Made by a program: the position numbers and the translations under genes. From Polaribacter sp. (GTDB taxonomy: Bacteria > Bacteroidota > Bacteroidia > Flavobacteriales > Flavobacteriaceae): a stretch of DNA of 64,000 bases. Below are positions 21,591 to 31,991 of the stretch, in pieces; position 1 is the first letter of the stretch, and each line of letters starts with the position of its first letter. The notes under the pieces are model-generated. The model did not search any database, had not been told where the DNA came from, and saw only the letters and a program-made list of their open reading frames with translations. The stretch covers positions 62,001-126,000 of the forward strand of contig JAOLXX010000001.1 of the NCBI GenBank assembly GCA_028343155.1, in the 5' to 3' direction.

Positions 21591-22991
21591 TTATGCGTTC
21601 AAAGGTTTTCCATCCCAAGCCGCTTTTGCAGCTTCTTTTACCGCTTCAGAATAGGTTGGATGACCATGACAAATTCTTGCTAAATCTTCAGCAGATGCTC
21701 TGAATTCCATTGCAATGGCAGCTTCCATAATTAAATCGGCAACACGTGCACCAACCATATGAACCCCTAAAATTTCATCCGTATTCTTATCGGCTAAAAC
21801 TTTTACAAAACCATCTATATCTCCACTTGCACGAGACCTACCTAAAGCTCTCATAGAAAATTTCCCAGCTTTATAAGCAACTTTGGTCTCTTTTAGTTCG
21901 TCTTCTGTCTTACCAACTGAAGCCGCCTCTGGCCAAGTATAAACGATTCCAGGAATTAAATTATAATTAATATGTGGTTTTTCACCAGCTAAATATTCAG
22001 CAACGACTACACCTTCTTCTTCTGCCTTGTGCGCTAACATTGCACCTTTAACCACATCACCAATTGCGTAAATAGTAGCAATGTTTGTTTGCAAATGATT
22101 GTTTACAGCAATTTGCCCGCGTTCATTTACCTCAACGCCAATTTTTTCTAAACCTAAACCTTCTGTATATGCCTGCCTTCCAACAGAAACCAAACAATAA
22201 TCACCAGAAAACGTTATTTCTCGCTCTTTTTTATCAGTAGCTTTTACCACAACAGTATTACCATCTCTTTCGACAGACTTTACTTTATGACTCGTTGCAA
22301 ACTTAATTCCCTGTTTTTTGAATACTTTTTGTAATTCTTTTGAAACATCTGTATCCATTCCAGGAACAATTTTGTCCTGATATTCTACAACAGTAACATC
22401 TGCACCCAAACGCTTGTATACAGAACCTAACTCCAAACCAATAACACCACCACCAATTACAATTAAGTGTTTTGGTACTTCAGGGAGTTTTAATGCTTCT
22501 GTTGAAGTGATTACACGTTCTTTATCAAGTGTAATAAAAGGTAAAGTGGCAGGTTTTGAACCTGTTGCTATGATGATATTCGCACCTTCAATAACTTCTG
22601 AAGTACCATCATTTTTTGCAATATTTACATGTGTTTTATCAACAAAAGAGCCCAAACCTTCATGCACATCAATATTGTTTTTGTCCATCAAATATTTAAT
22701 TCCACTTGTGGTAGTTTCAACAACTTTTGCTTTTCTATCTATCATTTTACCAAAATCGAAAGAGGGTTTCTTAACAGAAATTCCATGCTCCTCAAAGTGA
22801 TGTACCGCATCATAAAAATGATGAGAAGAATCTAATAACGCTTTTGAAGGGATGCAACCAACGTTTAAGCAGGTGCCACCTAAAGTTGCATATTTTTCTA
22901 TAATTGCTACCTTTTTACCTAATTGAGAAGCTCTAACTGCAGAAATGTATCCTCCAGGACCAGATCCAATTACAATAATATCGTATTTCAT
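21591..22991 (-). CDS. lpdA: Dihydrolipoyl dehydrogenase
   Basis: GGTCLNVGCIPSKALL, GHPTYSEA; MKYDIIVIGSGPGG start at 22991. Confidence 0.95.
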   Translation of the reverse strand: MKYDIIVIGSGPGGYISAVRASQLGKKVAIIEKYATLGGTCLNVGCIPSKALLDSSHHFYDAVHHFEEHGISVKKPSFDFGKMIDRKAKVVETTTSGIKYLMDKNNIDVHEGLGSFVDKTHVNIAKNDGTSEVIEGANIIIATGSKPATLPFITLDKERVITSTEALKLPEVPKHLIVIGGGVIGLELGSVYKRLGADVTVVEYQDKIVPGMDTDVSKELQKVFKKQGIKFATSHKVKSVERDGNTVVVKATDKKEREITFSGDYCLVSVGRQAYTEGLGLEKIGVEVNERGQIAVNNHLQTNIATIYAIGDVVKGAMLAHKAEEEGVVVAEYLAGEKPHINYNLIPGIVYTWPEAASVGKTEDELKETKVAYKAGKFSMRALGRSRASGDIDGFVKVLADKNTDEILGVHMVGARVADLIMEAAIAMEFRASAEDLARICHGHPTYSEAVKEAAKAAWDGKPLNA

Positions 22992-23131
22992 GAGTGCGTT
23001 TAATTTGCGTATAAGAGAACCTTTCGGTTTAATTTTCAATAATAAGTAACAAAAATACGGATATTTTCATAAAATAAACTGAGAATTTACTAGTTTTACC
23101 TCATAAAAATTATAGTATTCGTTTTATTTTT

Positions 23132-24400
23132 ATGCTGTTATCAATTCAAAAGAAATTGAAAAAACCACAAGTTTTAATCATTGGTGCCGTTTGGGTAGCA
23201 CCCAACGCTTCTGCTGCTGGAAGTAGAATGTTGCAACTTATGGTACAATTTTTACAAGAAGATTGGAACATAACTTTTGCTTCACCTGCTGAAAAAAACG
23301 ACAACGGAGAAGATCTAAGTTCTTTAGGAATTGATATTGTCTCCATAGCATTAAATAATGCTTCTTTTGATAATTTTATAAAAGATTTACAACCAACGAT
23401 TGTACTCTTTGATCGTTTTATAATGGAAGAACAATTTGGTTGGCGAGTTATAGAAAATTGTCCAAATGCAATTCGAATTTTAGACACAGAGGATTTACAT
23501 TTTTTAAGAAAAACGCGGCATCAACAATTAAAAAAAGAAGAAGCGTTTTCATTAGAAGCGCTCTTGAAGTCGGATGATACAAAAAGAGAAATTGCCTCAA
23601 TTTTGAGATGTGATATAAGTTTAATTATTTCAACTTATGAAATGGATTTACTTAAAAATATTTTTAAAATTGATGAAAAAATACTGTATTACTTACCTTT
23701 TTTATTAGATAAAATTGATGATAATCAAATTAAAAAATGGAAATCTTTTGAAGAAAGAGCCCACTTTATTTTTATTGGTAATTTTTTTCACAAACCCAAT
23801 GTTGATGCCGTTTTAACCTTGAAAAATGAAATTTGGAACCAAATTAGAGCCTCTCTTCCAAAGGCTGAAATGCATGTTTATGGTGCGTATGCAAATCAAC
23901 AAATAAATCAATTACATAATAAAAAAGAAGGGTTTCTTGTTAAAGGATATGTAGATTCCGCAAAAGAAGTTGTAGGAAACGCGAGATTAGTTATCGCTCC
24001 CTTGCGCTTTGGTGCAGGTATTAAAGGAAAACTGACAGAAGCTATGATTTGCGGGACACCAAGTGTAACCACAGAAATAGGAGCAGAGGGAATGTGTGAT
24101 AGGTTTGCTTGGAATGGTTTTATAGAAAATAATTTTTCTGATTTTGCACTCATTTCAATAGCATTGTATCAAAATAAAAGTATGTGGAAAAACTGTCAAT
24201 CAAAAGGAATTGATATCATCAATCATGTATATGATAAAGAGAGGTTAGGCTTGCTTTTGATCAAAAAAATCAAAGAAATTCAAGAGAATTTAGAACAACA
24301 TAGGACACAAAATTTTTTAGGTAATTTGTTACAACATCAAACTTTGCAGGCCACAAAATATATGAGTAAATGGATTGAAGTTAAAAATAGTTTGCAGTAA
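23132..24400 (+). CDS. Glycosyltransferase (group 1-like)
   Basis: GT4-like C-terminus RFGAGIKGKLTEAMICGTPSVTTEIGAEGM. Confidence 0.75.
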   Translation: MLLSIQKKLKKPQVLIIGAVWVAPNASAAGSRMLQLMVQFLQEDWNITFASPAEKNDNGEDLSSLGIDIVSIALNNASFDNFIKDLQPTIVLFDRFIMEEQFGWRVIENCPNAIRILDTEDLHFLRKTRHQQLKKEEAFSLEALLKSDDTKREIASILRCDISLIISTYEMDLLKNIFKIDEKILYYLPFLLDKIDDNQIKKWKSFEERAHFIFIGNFFHKPNVDAVLTLKNEIWNQIRASLPKAEMHVYGAYANQQINQLHNKKEGFLVKGYVDSAKEVVGNARLVIAPLRFGAGIKGKLTEAMICGTPSVTTEIGAEGMCDRFAWNGFIENNFSDFALISIALYQNKSMWKNCQSKGIDIINHVYDKERLGLLLIKKIKEIQENLEQHRTQNFLGNLLQHQTLQATKYMSKWIEVKNSLQ

Positions 24401-24453
24401 AACAGTCTTCAGTTTGCAGTAAAAAAAGCTAACTGAACGGAATACTTGAAAAC

Positions 24454-26472
24454 TTATAACAGTCCAGCCCGTCTTAAAAGAGCTTCTGGTTTTGGTGCTG
24501 CTCCTCTAAAGCGTTTGTATAATGTCATTGGTTTTTCTGTTCCTCCTTTAGATAATATATTCTCTCTAAACTTTGTTGCCACTTCTTTGTTGAAAATTCC
24601 TTTTTCTAAAAAGTATTCAAAAGCATCGGCATCTAAAACTTCTGCCCATTTATAAGAATAATATCCCGCAGAATATCCTCCTTGAAAAATATGAGAAAAA
24701 GCAGTACTCATTGCATTTTCTGCAACATCAGGGTATAATTTTGTTTCAGCAAAAGCATTGTTTTCAAATTCTTTTACAGAGGAAATTGTCTGTGGTGACT
24801 CGCTACCATGCCATTGCATGTCTAACAATCCAAAACTTAACTGTCTTAACGTTTGCATGCCTTCATGAAAACTTGCAGATTCTTTAATTTTCTCTACATA
24901 TTTCATTGGGATGATTTCACCTGTTTCATAATGTTTTGCAAACAATTCTAAGGCTTCTTTTTCAAAACACCAATTTTCTAAAATCTGACTTGGTAATTCA
25001 ACAAAATCCCAAGAAACAGAAGTTCCAGACAGGCTGTTGTAGTTCGTATTTGCTAACATTCCATGAAGCGCATGTCCAAACTCGTGAAACAAGGTAGTAA
25101 CTTCATTAAAAGTTAATAATGACGGTTTTGTTGCTGTCGGTTTTGTAAAGTTACAAACGATAGAAACGTGTGGTCTGTCGTTAATTCCGTTTTTAATTTG
25201 TTGTGATTTATAGGAAGTCATCCATGCACCATTTCTTTTCCCTTTCCTGGGATGAAAATCTGCGTAAAAAACCGAAACAAAATTTCCATTAGTGTCTGTC
25301 ACATTATATGTTTTAATATCTTCATGATACTTATCGATATTAGCAACTTCTTCAAATTTAATGTCAAATAATTTTCTTGCAATTTCAAAAACACCCTCAA
25401 TTACATTTTCTAATTTAAAATAAGGTTTTAATAATTCTTGGTCCAAATCAAACAATTCCTTCTTTAATTTCTCTGAATAATAAGCACCATCCCACTTTTG
25501 AAGTTGGTCTATTCCGTCTAATTTTTTAGCGTAGTCCTCTAATTTTTTATATTCTTTTCGTGCTGCCGGTTTTGCTTTTTCTAATAAATTGTTAGAAAAT
25601 TTAATCACTTTTTCAGGAGTTTCTGCCATTCTTTCTTCTAGAACAAAATGTGCATGTGTCTTATAGCCTAATAAATTGGCTCTTTGATGCCGAAGATTTA
25701 CAATTTCTAAAACATTCTTTTCATTGTTAAATACATTCTTTTGAAATGCTTTTTTTCCAGCAGCGATTGCCATTTTCTTGCGCAATGCTCGATTGTCTGC
25801 GTAGGTCAAAAAAGGGATATAACTAGGGTGATCTAGAGTGAAAACCCAACCTTGTTTGTTTTTAGATTTTGCAACTTCTTTCGCTGCCTCTTTTACGCTT
25901 TCAGGCAAACCTGCTAACTCGTTTTCACTTGTTAAGTGCATTTCAAAGGCATTCGTTTCTGCCAATAAATTTTCTCCAAATTTTAAAGATAATTTAGAAA
26001 GTTTTGCGTCAATTTCCCGAAGTCTACTTTTATCAACCTCGTTTAAATTAGCCCCATTTCTTGCAAAGCTTTTATACTGCTTGTCTAAAAGTGTTTTTTG
26101 TTCAGGAGTTAGATCTAACGTTTTTCTTAGTTCAAAAACAGTTTTCACCCTTTTAAATAAGACTTCATTTAAAGTAATATCATTTCTAAACTCACTTAAC
26201 CAAGGAGAAATTTCTTGTGCAATTTTCTGAATTTCATCATTTGTTTCTGCGGAATTTAAGTTAAAAAAAACACTCGTAATTCTATTTAGTTTTTCACCTA
26301 TAAAGTCTAAAGTAACGGTTGTATTCTCGAAACTTGGTTTTTCTAGATTATTTATGATTGCATCAATTTCTGATTTTGCAATTTCAATGCCTTTTTTAAT
26401 TGCTGGCTTGAAATCGTTATTGGAAATTTTAGAGAAAGGAGCCGTATTAAAATCGTCTAAAAGTGGATTCAT
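24454..26472 (-). CDS. M3 family metallopeptidase (oligopeptidase/peptidyl-dipeptidase)
   Basis: HEFGHALHGML zinc motif. Confidence 0.92.
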   Translation of the reverse strand: MNPLLDDFNTAPFSKISNNDFKPAIKKGIEIAKSEIDAIINNLEKPSFENTTVTLDFIGEKLNRITSVFFNLNSAETNDEIQKIAQEISPWLSEFRNDITLNEVLFKRVKTVFELRKTLDLTPEQKTLLDKQYKSFARNGANLNEVDKSRLREIDAKLSKLSLKFGENLLAETNAFEMHLTSENELAGLPESVKEAAKEVAKSKNKQGWVFTLDHPSYIPFLTYADNRALRKKMAIAAGKKAFQKNVFNNEKNVLEIVNLRHQRANLLGYKTHAHFVLEERMAETPEKVIKFSNNLLEKAKPAARKEYKKLEDYAKKLDGIDQLQKWDGAYYSEKLKKELFDLDQELLKPYFKLENVIEGVFEIARKLFDIKFEEVANIDKYHEDIKTYNVTDTNGNFVSVFYADFHPRKGKRNGAWMTSYKSQQIKNGINDRPHVSIVCNFTKPTATKPSLLTFNEVTTLFHEFGHALHGMLANTNYNSLSGTSVSWDFVELPSQILENWCFEKEALELFAKHYETGEIIPMKYVEKIKESASFHEGMQTLRQLSFGLLDMQWHGSESPQTISSVKEFENNAFAETKLYPDVAENAMSTAFSHIFQGGYSAGYYSYKWAEVLDADAFEYFLEKGIFNKEVATKFRENILSKGGTEKPMTLYKRFRGAAPKPEALLRRAGLL

Positions 26473-26507
26473 TTTTAAATAAATATATAATAGTTTTTTT
26501 TAAAAGT

Positions 26508-26537
26508 TGTCATTCCGAATTTGTTTCGGAATCTCAT
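26508..26537. repeat. Short palindromic intergenic repeat
   Basis: TGTCATTCCGAA-TTTG-TTTCGGAATCTCATT; inner TTCCGAA/TTCGGAA stem. Confidence 0.5.
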
Positions 26538-26582
26538 TAAAAAATGGTTTAAAAAGCAGAAATAAGTTTCGCCAGACAGGAG

Positions 26583-27062
26583 TTATTTTCTTAACTGTTC
26601 AGAAGCTTTTTCGACCTTTAATTTTAAGTTTTTTTTGTATTCAATTATTTTATTTAAAACAATTTCGTCTGAAGCACCTATAATTTGAGCAGCTAAAATT
26701 CCTGCATTTTTTGCACCATTTAAAGCGACAGTTGCAACTGGAACCCCTCCGGGCATTTGTAGAATAGATAAAATAGAATCCCAACCATCAATAGAATTGC
26801 TACTTTTTACAGGAACCCCAATTACGGGTAGCGGACTCATAGATGCCACCATGCCAGGCAAATGAGCAGCGCCTCCAGCGCCAGCAATAATTACTTTTAC
26901 ACCTCTTATGTGTGCGTTTTTAGAATAGTCAACTAATTTCTCTGGCGTTCTGTGCGCAGAGACAATGTCAACTTCTATTTGAATATTAAAATTTTCTAAA
27001 ATGTCTATTGCTTCTTGCATTATTGGAAGATCTGAATCACTTCCCATTATTATTCCTACCAT
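26583..27062 (-). CDS. purE: 5-(carboxyamino)imidazole ribonucleotide mutase
   Basis: GIIMGSDSDLPIM, SAHRTPE, GGAAHLPGMVAS. Confidence 0.96.
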   Translation of the reverse strand: MVGIIMGSDSDLPIMQEAIDILENFNIQIEVDIVSAHRTPEKLVDYSKNAHIRGVKVIIAGAGGAAHLPGMVASMSPLPVIGVPVKSSNSIDGWDSILSILQMPGGVPVATVALNGAKNAGILAAQIIGASDEIVLNKIIEYKKNLKLKVEKASEQLRK

Positions 27063-27064
27063 AA

Positions 27065-28222
27065 TTATTTGCTTATCACTCTAATTGTTTCCTTCACTTT
27101 TTGTGCTATTGTTCTTGCTTTATTTATATCAGAGTTTACAATAGTAACATGACCCATTTTACGAAAAGGACGTGTTTCTTTCTTTCCATAAATATGAGGA
27201 GTAACTCCATCAATTTTTAAAATATCTTCAATGTTTTTATAAATTACATTACCAGAAAAACCTTCTTCACCGACTAAATTTACCATAATTCCTGCAACTT
27301 TACTTTCGGTATTCCCCAAAGGAAGGTTTAAAATACTTCGTAAATGCTGTTCAAACTGATTTGTATAACTCGCTTCAATTGAATAATGTCCAGAATTATG
27401 TGGTCGTGGGGCAACTTCGTTTACGAAGATCTTATCGTCTACTGTTTGAAACATTTCTACTGCCAATAATCCAACAAAATCTAAATCACTCACTACTTTT
27501 AAAGCAATTTCTCTCGCATTTTCTGCAACTTTAGTTGTTATTCTTGCTGGACAAATAACATACTCTACCTGGTTTGCCTCGGGATGAAATTCCATCTCCA
27601 CAACAGGATATGTTTTCGTTTCTCCAGCTGAATTTCTAGCAACAATGACTGCCAATTCATTTTTAAAAGGAATTAGTTGCTCAGTAATACATTCAACATT
27701 TGGTAAACTTTCTAAGTCTTCAAGACTTCTCACAATTTTCACGCCATTTCCATCGTAACCAAAACGAGCTGCTTTCCATACAAATGGGAATTCAATAATA
27801 CTGTTTTCAAAAGAGTGTTTTAATTCCTCTAAATAGGCATAATGAGAAAACGCCGCTGTAGGAATCTGATGGTCTATATAAAAGCTTTTTTGATGTGCTT
27901 TGTTTTGAATAATTCGTAAATCTTTTGGTTTTGGAAAGATGATTAAACCCTCTTTTTCTAAGGCATCTAAAGCATCAAGATTTACGTTTTCTATTTCAAT
28001 TGTAAGAAGGTCTACTGTTTTTCCGAAGCTATAAACAGCGTTAAAATCTAATAAATCTCCTACTACAAAACGATTGCATATTTCTGCAGATGGAGCTTTT
28101 TTATTACTTTCTAAAATAGCGGTATGAATGTCGAATTTTTGAGTTTCGGCTAAAAGCATTCTACCTAATTGTCCTCCACCAAGGATGCCTAGCTTAAAAT
28201 CTGAAGAATAGTAGTTTTTCAC
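27065..28222 (-). CDS. purK: 5-(carboxyamino)imidazole ribonucleotide synthase
   Basis: GILGGGQLGRMLL, NEVAPRPHNSGHYSIEA. Confidence 0.96.
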   Translation of the reverse strand: MKNYYSSDFKLGILGGGQLGRMLLAETQKFDIHTAILESNKKAPSAEICNRFVVGDLLDFNAVYSFGKTVDLLTIEIENVNLDALDALEKEGLIIFPKPKDLRIIQNKAHQKSFYIDHQIPTAAFSHYAYLEELKHSFENSIIEFPFVWKAARFGYDGNGVKIVRSLEDLESLPNVECITEQLIPFKNELAVIVARNSAGETKTYPVVEMEFHPEANQVEYVICPARITTKVAENAREIALKVVSDLDFVGLLAVEMFQTVDDKIFVNEVAPRPHNSGHYSIEASYTNQFEQHLRSILNLPLGNTESKVAGIMVNLVGEEGFSGNVIYKNIEDILKIDGVTPHIYGKKETRPFRKMGHVTIVNSDINKARTIAQKVKETIRVISK

Positions 28223-28275
28223 TGAATATAAAATTGTGTTTACGCAAAAGTAAGTAACTTAAATTTTGTATGCTA

Positions 28276-28701
28276 TTAAAAATTTGTGATTCGAAGTGCT
28301 GTTCCATTTTTGAGAACCCTGTATTCTATTGCAGGACATACAAAACCTTCCGTTTGCGGAACACCACCAATGCCTTTTCCAATACCATATTCACTGTTAT
28401 CACAAGCACATTTTAAAACAATACCTCTTTCAAAAGTCATAGGATCTTCACAGTCTCCTACGGGACAAATTTTATCATAGGCAATAAATTCACTCCCATT
28501 TACATTCCCTAAAAGGATTCCTTTAGAACCTCCTGTAAGCTCAACAAAACCACCTGGTACTAAAACATTTATTAATGCTGGATTATTTAAATCTGTGAGA
28601 TAATTTAAAGGTAATGCTTGTCTACAATTGTTTAAATCTTCATTCTTAGAACAATTTAAAAAGGCAAAGAAGGAAAAGAAAAAAAGTACTTTTTTAATCA
28701 T
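28276..28701 (-). CDS. Rieske-like lipoprotein with non-canonical ligand motif
   Basis: Lipobox FLNCS; ICPVGDC ... LKCACDNSEY in Rieske-like layout. Confidence 0.6.
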   Translation of the reverse strand: MIKKVLFFFSFFAFLNCSKNEDLNNCRQALPLNYLTDLNNPALINVLVPGGFVELTGGSKGILLGNVNGSEFIAYDKICPVGDCEDPMTFERGIVLKCACDNSEYGIGKGIGGVPQTEGFVCPAIEYRVLKNGTALRITNF

Positions 28702-28875
28702 GATTATCTTTCGTTACTAAAAGAACGACTGCAATTTACAAATATTTTGTACATTTGTAAGACAATCTCATTCCTTTATAGGTAATGGGATTTTTGGATT
28801 TAACCCAAAGACGTGTTTTTAGGGTAAATTAGTCAAATTTGCCAGATGAAATAGACAATTTTAAATAAAAATAAA

Positions 28876-29349
28876 ATGAGCGACATATCTTATTATTCAG
28901 TAGAAGGATTAAAAAAATTGAAGGATGAATTAGTTCAATTAGAACAAATTGAGCGCCCTAGAGTAACTCAAGAAATTGCGGATGCACGTGATAAAGGGGA
29001 TTTAAGTGAGAATGCCGAATACCATGCTGCCAAAGAAGAACAATCCCATTTGGAGTTTAAAATTGCCAAGTTGAAAAATGTAATTTCTAGTGCTAGAATT
29101 ATAGATGAATCTCAATTAGATACTTCTAAAATATTAATTCACTCTATCGTGAAAATCAAGAACACATCTAATGGAATGGAATTTTCTTACACTTTAGTAG
29201 CAGATTCTGAAACAGATGTTAGAAATGGAAAATTGTCTGTAAACTCCCCAATTGGTAAAGGTTTATTAGGGAAAGAGGTTGGAGATATTGCAGAAATTCA
29301 AGTTCCAAACGGAATTATGAAGTTCGAAGTTGTGGCTATTTCTCGATAA
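28876..29349 (+). CDS. greA: Transcription elongation factor GreA
   Basis: ARDKGDLSENAEYHAAKEEQ. Confidence 0.96.
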   Translation: MSDISYYSVEGLKKLKDELVQLEQIERPRVTQEIADARDKGDLSENAEYHAAKEEQSHLEFKIAKLKNVISSARIIDESQLDTSKILIHSIVKIKNTSNGMEFSYTLVADSETDVRNGKLSVNSPIGKGLLGKEVGDIAEIQVPNGIMKFEVVAISR

Positions 29350-29422
29350 CAAATCTGTCTTTCATACATCAGGAGGATTCTAGAGCTCCTATTTTTATTT
29401 ACTAAGAACAAACAACTTTTTT

Positions 29423-29812
29423 ATGAGCGTATTTACAAAAATAATTGAAGGAGAAATCTCCTGTTACAAAGTTGCAGAAGATGAAAATTTTATTGCCTTT
29501 TTAGACATCAATCCAAATGCTCCTGGACATACGTTGGTTGTTCCAAAAAAAGAAGAAAATAAGCTTTTCGATTTATCACAAGACGCATATACAAACCTTA
29601 TGAATTTTTCTTATCGTGTTGCAAAAGCTTTAGAAAGAACAGTTCCTTGTAATAGAGTTGGTATGAGTGTTATTGGTTTAGAAGTGCCACATATACATGT
29701 ACATTTAATTCCTTTAAATGCAATGGCGGATATTCAATTTAAGCAAAAAGTAAAGTTGTCTAAGGATGCCTTTGTTACTTTAGCTGAAAGTATTGCTGTT
29801 AATTTTGAATAA
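29423..29812 (+). CDS. HIT family protein
   Basis: VPHIHVHLIP HIT motif. Confidence 0.94.
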   Translation: MSVFTKIIEGEISCYKVAEDENFIAFLDINPNAPGHTLVVPKKEENKLFDLSQDAYTNLMNFSYRVAKALERTVPCNRVGMSVIGLEVPHIHVHLIPLNAMADIQFKQKVKLSKDAFVTLAESIAVNFE

Positions 29813-29845
29813 TCATTTTATTTCCTTTATCATCAGAAAAAACCA

Positions 29846-31009
29846 TTAAGAAGAAAGCAAAGCCTTTTCTAGCAAAATTTCAAAAGTAGTTCCTTTTCCA
29901 ATTTCCGATTTTTGCACAAATATTTTCCCTTTGTGGTAGTCAGAAACAATACGTTTTGAGAGTGATAAACCCAATCCCCAACCTCGTTTTTTGGTTGTAA
30001 ATCCAGGTTTAAATATTTGTTTAAAAAGCTTTTTTGACATTCCTTTTCCGTTATCAGTAATGGTAATTTTTACTTTTTTAGGGGTGTTTTCTACCGTTAG
30101 TGTTAGTACTCCTTTTCCCATCATAGCATCAATAGCATTTTTGATGAGGTTCTCTATAACCCAACCAAATAATTCTTTATTTAAAAGGGAATAAATTTCA
30201 AGATCTGTAGCGGTAAAAGAGAAGGAAATTTGTTTGGAACTTCGAGATTTTAAGTAGTCAAAAGCCACTTTAGTAATCGTAACAATGTTTTCTTTTTTCA
30301 ATTTTGGAGCAGAACCAATTTTAGAAAAACGATTCGCAATAGTGTTTAATCGATTTACATCTTTTTCTATTTCTTCAACATATTTTTTATTTACTTTTTC
30401 TATTTTTAAAATTGCAATCCACCCTAATAAAGAAGACAAAGGTGTACCAATTTGATGCGCAGTTTCCTTTGCCATTCCTGTCCAAAGCTTATTGGTTTCC
30501 GCAACTTTATTTGAGTTGTAAAACATATAAATTACACTTAAGAAAAGCAATAGAATTAGTATTAAAGCAATAGGATAGTAGGTTAGTTTGTTTAATAAAT
30601 CGGAATTTCGGTAATAGATAAATTGCCTATTTTTTCCTTTATAACTCAATTCTATAGGCTTATTTTCAGCCTTCATTTTTGCCAATTGCTTTTCTAAATA
30701 TTTTTTATTTAATGATTTTATAGAATCAAGATTTTGAAAATAAACTATTTCTCCATTTTCATTCACCAAAATTATAGGGATATTTCGGTTATTTTCAATG
30801 ACTTTTAAAGGCAGATCAACATTTGCATTTAAATCTAAATTTGAGCCAAGCTCTTTTTGTGCGGTTGCTAAAATTTCCATCTTAACACGTTCTTCTTGTT
30901 TGAATTTTTGAAAGAAAATGTAAGTGTTCCATAATATTAATGAAACAATGACTAAAGAAGCTAAGGCAGCAAAGCGTTTAATTATAATGTTATTTATTAA
31001 ATAATTCAT
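29846..31009 (-). CDS. Sensor histidine kinase
   Basis: H box AKETAHQIGTPLSSLLGW, HATPase DNGKGM, GWGLGLSLSKRI; start at MNYLINN likely. Confidence 0.85.
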   Translation of the reverse strand: MNYLINNIIIKRFAALASLVIVSLILWNTYIFFQKFKQEERVKMEILATAQKELGSNLDLNANVDLPLKVIENNRNIPIILVNENGEIVYFQNLDSIKSLNKKYLEKQLAKMKAENKPIELSYKGKNRQFIYYRNSDLLNKLTYYPIALILILLLFLSVIYMFYNSNKVAETNKLWTGMAKETAHQIGTPLSSLLGWIAILKIEKVNKKYVEEIEKDVNRLNTIANRFSKIGSAPKLKKENIVTITKVAFDYLKSRSSKQISFSFTATDLEIYSLLNKELFGWVIENLIKNAIDAMMGKGVLTLTVENTPKKVKITITDNGKGMSKKLFKQIFKPGFTTKKRGWGLGLSLSKRIVSDYHKGKIFVQKSEIGKGTTFEILLEKALLSS

Positions 31010-31267
31010 TAAAACAAATATAAAGGTTTTCACATTAAGGGTTCACACTGATTTAATTTCTTTGAGAATTATAAATCGTACGGTTTTGTCTAGAATAATT
31101 TTAAGAATCTATATCCACCTTTTGCTAAGATAACTGTTAATAACTTTGGGAAAGAAGACCCGCAATTTATTGGGTTAAAACCTGCAAAAAAACATACATT
31201 TGTTTAAGAGTATTTAAAAAAATGATCTATAAAGTGCTGTTAAAGTACTTTTATTAAAATAGAAATT

Positions 31268-31639
31268 ATGGAAGTTATTGGTAAAGTAAAATTAATTGGA
31301 GACGTTCAGACTTTTGGAGCTAACGGTTTTCAAAAAAGAGAATTGGTCGTTACAACAGATGATCAATATCCGCAAATGATCATGATTGAATTTGTACAAG
31401 ACAAATGTGATTTATTAAATAATTATGCTGTTGGACAAGATGTAAAAGTGGCCATCAATTTAAGAGGAAGAGAGTGGATTAACCCACAGGGAGAAGCTAA
31501 ATATTTTAACTCTATCCAAGGATGGAGAATAGAAAAATTATCTCAAGCTACTGGAACAGCTGACACTTTACCTCCAGTAGATCAATTTCAGCCAGCACCA
31601 AATGTTTCTGATACAGAGCCAGATGATTTACCATTCTAG
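31268..31639 (+). CDS. DUF3127-family protein
   Basis: OB-fold-like small protein ending DDLPF. Confidence 0.75.
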   Translation: MEVIGKVKLIGDVQTFGANGFQKRELVVTTDDQYPQMIMIEFVQDKCDLLNNYAVGQDVKVAINLRGREWINPQGEAKYFNSIQGWRIEKLSQATGTADTLPPVDQFQPAPNVSDTEPDDLPF

Positions 31640-31684
31640 AAAATAAAGATACCTAGATTACTAAAAAGTAAGATTTTTAGATGA

Positions 31685-31732
31685 CACAAAAAAAAAAGGG
31701 AATTTTCAATTGAATTCTCTTTTTTTTATTTC
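31685..31732. terminator. Bidirectional terminator
   Basis: AAAAAAGGGAATT ... AATTCTCTTTTTTTT between convergent genes. Confidence 0.65.
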
Positions 31733-31971
31733 TTTTCTCCTTTTTTAGGCATGGGTCCCCGGAGGTGAATAACCAATCCGTTTAAGAAATTTCTTAAAAT
31801 CTGATCTCCACATTCTACATATTTATCATGTGCTTCGTTTCTAAATAAAGCGCCTAGCTCTCCTTTACTTACTTTAAAATCTACCAAAGCACAAATTGCT
31901 ATAATATCTGTATCGCGTAATTTATGAGCTACACGTAGTTTTTTTAAAATGTCGTTGTTTGTTAGTCCCAT
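31726..31971 (-). CDS. DUF1456-like protein (YehS-type, short)
   Basis: LTNNDILKKLRVAHKLRDTDII; FLNGLVIHLRGP. Confidence 0.6.
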   Translation of the reverse strand: MGLTNNDILKKLRVAHKLRDTDIIAICALVDFKVSKGELGALFRNEAHDKYVECGDQILRNFLNGLVIHLRGPMPKKGEKK

Positions 31972-31991
31972 AAAGCAAATGTAATTGTTTT

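Noticed and set aside
22414-22800. 128-aa ORF opposite lpdA, and similar antisense ORFs at 17059-17469, 25838-26230 and 47059-47451
   Set aside because: Fully embedded antisense to conserved enzymes or large genes with no independent signals.
24389-24424. AGTTTGCAGTAAAA direct repeat straddling the glycosyltransferase stop codon as a CRISPR-like or regulatory array
   Set aside because: Only two units; better seen as a low-complexity intergenic repeat.
31100-31215. TGTTAATAACTTTG sequence as a possible replication-origin DnaA cluster
   Set aside because: Single weak match without clustered DnaA boxes; fits a flavobacterial promoter for the DUF3127 gene better.
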